Made by a program: the position numbers and the translations under genes | The notes under the pieces: generated by a model | Told to the model about the DNA's origin: nothing | What the model saw: only the letters and a program-made list of their open reading frames with translations | Database searches by the model: none | Assembly (NCBI GenBank): GCA_018971455.1 | Contig: JAGXAV010000084.1 | Location: 1-7,833 of the forward strand | Source of the DNA: Rhodospirillales bacterium | Lineage (GTDB): Bacteria; Pseudomonadota; Alphaproteobacteria; Acetobacterales; Acetobacteraceae | Direction of reading: 5' to 3' | Length of the DNA stretch: 7,833 bases | In this document: piece after piece, positions 6,365-7,833 of the stretch | Layout: each line of letters opens with the position of its first letter | How positions within the stretch are numbered: position 1 is the first letter of the stretch

Positions 6365-6511
6365 GGCGCCACGGCGATGCGCCGACTGCTCAGGCGCTCG
6401 CGATTCTCCCCGCCGGGGGTCGGGCAGACGAATACGGCCATTTCCCGAGCCTGCCGCGCCGCGCCGCGCGAGGCAATCCCGGCCCGTGCGCGGCCGCGCG
6501 GGCGCGCGCGG
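6365..6511. other. Gap between the VOC gene and lrgA; no gene assigned
   Basis: These 147 bases separate two genes on the same (minus) strand, so they should contain the end of the VOC transcript and the lrgA promoter. The part nearest the VOC stop is extremely GC-rich with alternating CG runs. The part nearest lrgA is less so, but I see no convincing -35/-10 pair. A 27-codon frame (6358-6441) overlaps the lrgA start; I do not call it a gene. Confidence 0.5.
6488..6499 (-). terminator. Very GC-rich palindrome after the VOC gene, possible terminator element
   Basis: GCGCGGCCGCGC is a perfect 12-base palindrome 12 bases past the VOC stop codon, embedded in alternating CG runs (6486-6511) that allow several longer hairpins. 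A strong stem in this position fits transcript termination or 3'-end protection. There is no U tract, and in DNA this GC-rich such palindromes occur by chance. Confidence 0.3.
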
Positions 6512-7282
6512 TCAGCGCCGCGGCGCCACCATGGCGAACATGGCGCCCTGCGGGTCGCGGCACTGGGCGACCCAGAGGCCGCCGGGCACCTCCATCGGCC
6601 CGTTGATCAGGGCGCCGCCCCGCTCCGTCGTCCGCGCGACGGCGGCATCGATGGCATCGACGTTGAAATAATAGAGCCAGAACGGCATCGGCACCGCGGC
6701 GGATCTGGTCATCATGCCGCCGATCGGCACGCCGCCCTGCGCGAAGATCTGGTAGGTGCCCATCGCACCCATGTCGAAGGCGTGGTCCTTCGTCCAGCCG
6801 AACAGCGTGCTGTAGAAGGCAAAGGCGCTCTCCATGTCGCCGGCCTGCAATTCGTGCCAGCCGATCGTGCCCGGCATGCCCGGTGGGAGCGGCGGCGGCG
6901 GCGCGCTGGCGCCGTGAAACAGCGTGAAGACCGCGCCGTGCGGGTCGGCCACCACGGCGAAGCGGCCAATTCCGGGAATATCCTCAGGGGCATGATGCAC
7001 CGTGCCGCCCGCCTGCTTTACCCGCCCGACGGCGCTGTCGACCTCGCCGCCGGCAATGTAGCCTTTCCATCCCGGCCGGGCGCCCGCGGCGCACGCCTCC
7101 GGCGGCAGCGCCATCAGCCCGCCGACACCCGTCTCGCCGGCGAGGAGGATGGTGTAGGACCGATCGGGCAGGCCGGAATCACGCGTCCGCCACCCGATGA
7201 CATCGCCGTAGAAGGCCGCCGCGGCTTGCGGGTCGGTGGTCATCAGGTCGTACCAGACGAACCTGCCGAGATGCTCTGTCAT
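6512..7282 (-). CDS. Two-domain VOC (glyoxalase/bleomycin-resistance fold) family protein
   Basis: The predicted product is a 256-residue soluble protein made of two tandem vicinal-oxygen-chelate domains. Domain 1 covers about 6-124 (GRFVWYDLMTTDPQAAAAFYGDVIGW ... FAVVADPHGAVFTLFHG). Domain 2 covers about 138-254 (GTIGWHELQAGDMESAFAFYSTLFGW ... CRDPQGAMFAMVAPRR). A proline-rich linker (APPPPLPPGMP, 127-137) joins them. Each domain has the typical D-x-x-x-A-x-x-F-Y start and D-P-x-G-x-x-F end, which resembles the COG3324/CFP30B-like group. VOC proteins bind metals or small molecules and include glyoxalases, dioxygenases and resistance proteins; the reaction here is not predictable. The start is firm: AAGGAAG (7290-7296) is 7 bases upstream of the ATG. 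It diverges from a MarR-family regulator across a 107-base region with a palindromic operator-like site, so it is probably controlled by that regulator. Confidence 0.93.
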   Translation of the reverse strand: MTEHLGRFVWYDLMTTDPQAAAAFYGDVIGWRTRDSGLPDRSYTILLAGETGVGGLMALPPEACAAGARPGWKGYIAGGEVDSAVGRVKQAGGTVHHAPEDIPGIGRFAVVADPHGAVFTLFHGASAPPPPLPPGMPGTIGWHELQAGDMESAFAFYSTLFGWTKDHAFDMGAMGTYQIFAQGGVPIGGMMTRSAAVPMPFWLYYFNVDAIDAAVARTTERGGALINGPMEVPGGLWVAQCRDPQGAMFAMVAPRR

Positions 7283-7289
7283 TGCGGTT

Positions 7290-7296
7290 CTTCCTT
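7290..7296 (-). promoter_or_regulatory. Shine-Dalgarno sequence of the VOC gene
   Basis: AAGGAAG on the minus strand, 7 bases before the ATG at 7282. It is one of the best ribosome binding sites in the window and fixes this start. The neighbouring regulator gene has none. Confidence 0.75.
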
Positions 7297-7355
7297 ATTG
7301 AATGCCGGCGATGGCGCGAATGGCGGTGGGGCTGAGCAGCCGAGGATGCGCGGGC

Positions 7356-7386
7356 TTGACATATACGTTGATATCAACGCTATTAG
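7356..7386 (+). promoter_or_regulatory. Probable promoter of the marR-type gene
   Basis: A perfect -35 hexamer TTGACA lies at 7356-7361. The best -10 candidates are TATTAG at 7381-7386 (19-base spacer, 4 of 6 matches) or GCTATT at 7379-7384 (17-base spacer, 3 of 6 matches). Either would start transcription within a few bases of the ATG at 7390, giving a message with almost no leader. The spacer contains the palindrome at 7366-7379. Confidence 0.5.
7366..7379. promoter_or_regulatory. Palindromic operator, probable binding site of the adjacent MarR regulator
   Basis: CGTTGATATCAACG is a perfect 14-base palindrome in the divergent region between the VOC gene and the marR-type gene. It lies between the -35 and -10 candidates of the regulator and is AT-richer than the surroundings. 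MarR dimers typically bind such near-perfect palindromes containing TTG/CAA half-sites and repress both their own gene and a divergent neighbour. A second smaller inverted repeat, CGCTA-T-TAGCG (7378-7388), abuts it. Confidence 0.7.
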
Positions 7387-7389
7387 CGC

Positions 7390-7833
7390 ATGTCAAACGC
7401 CGCCCCCGTGCCTTTCGAGACCACGCTGCATGTCCGCGACCATTGCCTCTGCCTGCACGCGCAGCGGGCGGCGCGCGCGCTGGCGCGGCGCTTCGACGAG
7501 GCGCTGCGCCCGCTCGGCCTGACCAACGGACAATTCTCGCTGATGATGTCGCTGAACCGGCCCGTGCCGCCGGCCATGGGGGCGGTGGCGTCGCTGCTGG
7601 CCATGGATCGCACCACGCTGACCGCCGCCCTCAAACCGCTGGAACATCGCGGGCTGGTGGAGAAGACGGCCGATCCGGCAGACCGGCGCAGCCGGCGCCT
7701 GGTGCTGACCCCGCCCGGCGCCGCCCTGCTGGCGCGCGCCGTGCCGATCTGGTGCGCGACCCATGCGGCGGTCGAGGTGCGGCTCGCCAAGGCCGATCGT
7801 CTGCGGCGCGATCTGCGCGACCTGTCGACGATG
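7390..7833 (+). CDS. MarR-family winged-helix transcriptional regulator (cut by the right edge)
   Basis: The frame is open to the last base and gives 148 residues; MarR proteins are usually about 140-170, so little is missing. A dimerisation helix region (about 15-40) is followed by LGLTNGQFSLMMSLNR (42-57). The winged helix-turn-helix spans AVASLLAMDRTTLTAALKPLEHRGLVEK (65-92), with the wing DPADRRSRRLVLT (95-107). It most likely represses itself and the divergent VOC gene through the palindrome at 7366-7379, responding to a ligand or oxidant. Two cysteines in the first helix, C19 and C21, plus C122 might sense thiol-reactive compounds; that is inference. The ATG at 7390 has no Shine-Dalgarno sequence and sits just after the -10 candidate, so the message may be leaderless. 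A GTG at codon 7 (7408) is an alternative start. Confidence 0.9.
   Translation, partial: MSNAAPVPFETTLHVRDHCLCLHAQRAARALARRFDEALRPLGLTNGQFSLMMSLNRPVPPAMGAVASLLAMDRTTLTAALKPLEHRGLVEKTADPADRRSRRLVLTPPGAALLARAVPIWCATHAAVEVRLAKADRLRRDLRDLSTM

Noticed and set aside
6486..6511. CG-alternating run as a possible Z-DNA or repeat element
   Set aside because: Its length and irregularity are unremarkable for a genome this GC-rich; only the short palindrome within it was kept, at low confidence.
5936..7522. 528-codon plus-strand frame spanning lrgA, the VOC gene and the start of marR
   Set aside because: It runs through three better-supported genes and the divergent control region, which is not expected of a real gene.

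Overview
The window is GC-rich throughout, with strong G/C preference at third codon positions. Its family content (ScsC-like DsbA, BepA-like M48 protease, gamma-glutamyltranspeptidase-like lipoprotein, LrgAB, tandem VOC protein with a divergent MarR regulator) suggests a chromosomal segment of an alphaproteobacterium. Acetobacteraceae/Rhodospirillales is my best guess, from recall of family members rather than from any search. There is no rRNA, tRNA, CRISPR, insertion sequence, integrase or phage gene, and composition does not shift visibly along the window.

Layout. (1) Positions 1-2635, minus strand, apparent operon in the order M48 metalloprotease with TPR-like tail, then DsbA-family periplasmic oxidoreductase, then the N-terminal part of a polytopic membrane protein that looks like a GT-C glycosyltransferase and runs off the left edge. 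(2) Positions 2622-5203, plus strand, two genes coupled by a TGATG overlap: a short, active-site-degenerate gamma-glutamyltranspeptidase-like lipoprotein and a class I/II PLP aminotransferase. The two operons diverge with no intergenic space; their start codons can share one CATG. (3) Positions 5204-5282, a convergent gap holding a perfect 11-bp inverted repeat. (4) Positions 5283-6364, minus strand, lrgA-lrgB. (5) Positions 6365-6511, a short gap. (6) Positions 6512-7282, minus strand, a two-domain VOC (glyoxalase-fold) protein. (7) Positions 7283-7389, a divergent control region with a TTGACA box and a perfect 14-bp palindrome. (8) Positions 7390-7833, plus strand, a MarR-family regulator cut by the right edge.

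How the genes work together. The left half is envelope-centred: a protease and thiol oxidoreductase for quality control of exported proteins, a likely envelope glycosyltransferase, and an exported lipoprotein whose two C-terminal cysteines could be a DsbA-family substrate. The right end is a compact autoregulated MarR/VOC pair of a kind often tied to stress or detoxification. LrgAB is a two-part membrane module linked in other bacteria to murein hydrolase export control and, more recently, to transport of small organic acids.

I did not find a clearly new multi-gene system. The most unusual items are the divergent overlapping starts at 2607-2635, the degenerate catalytic residues of the GGT-like lipoprotein, and the palindromic operator sitting between the promoter boxes of a possibly leaderless marR gene.
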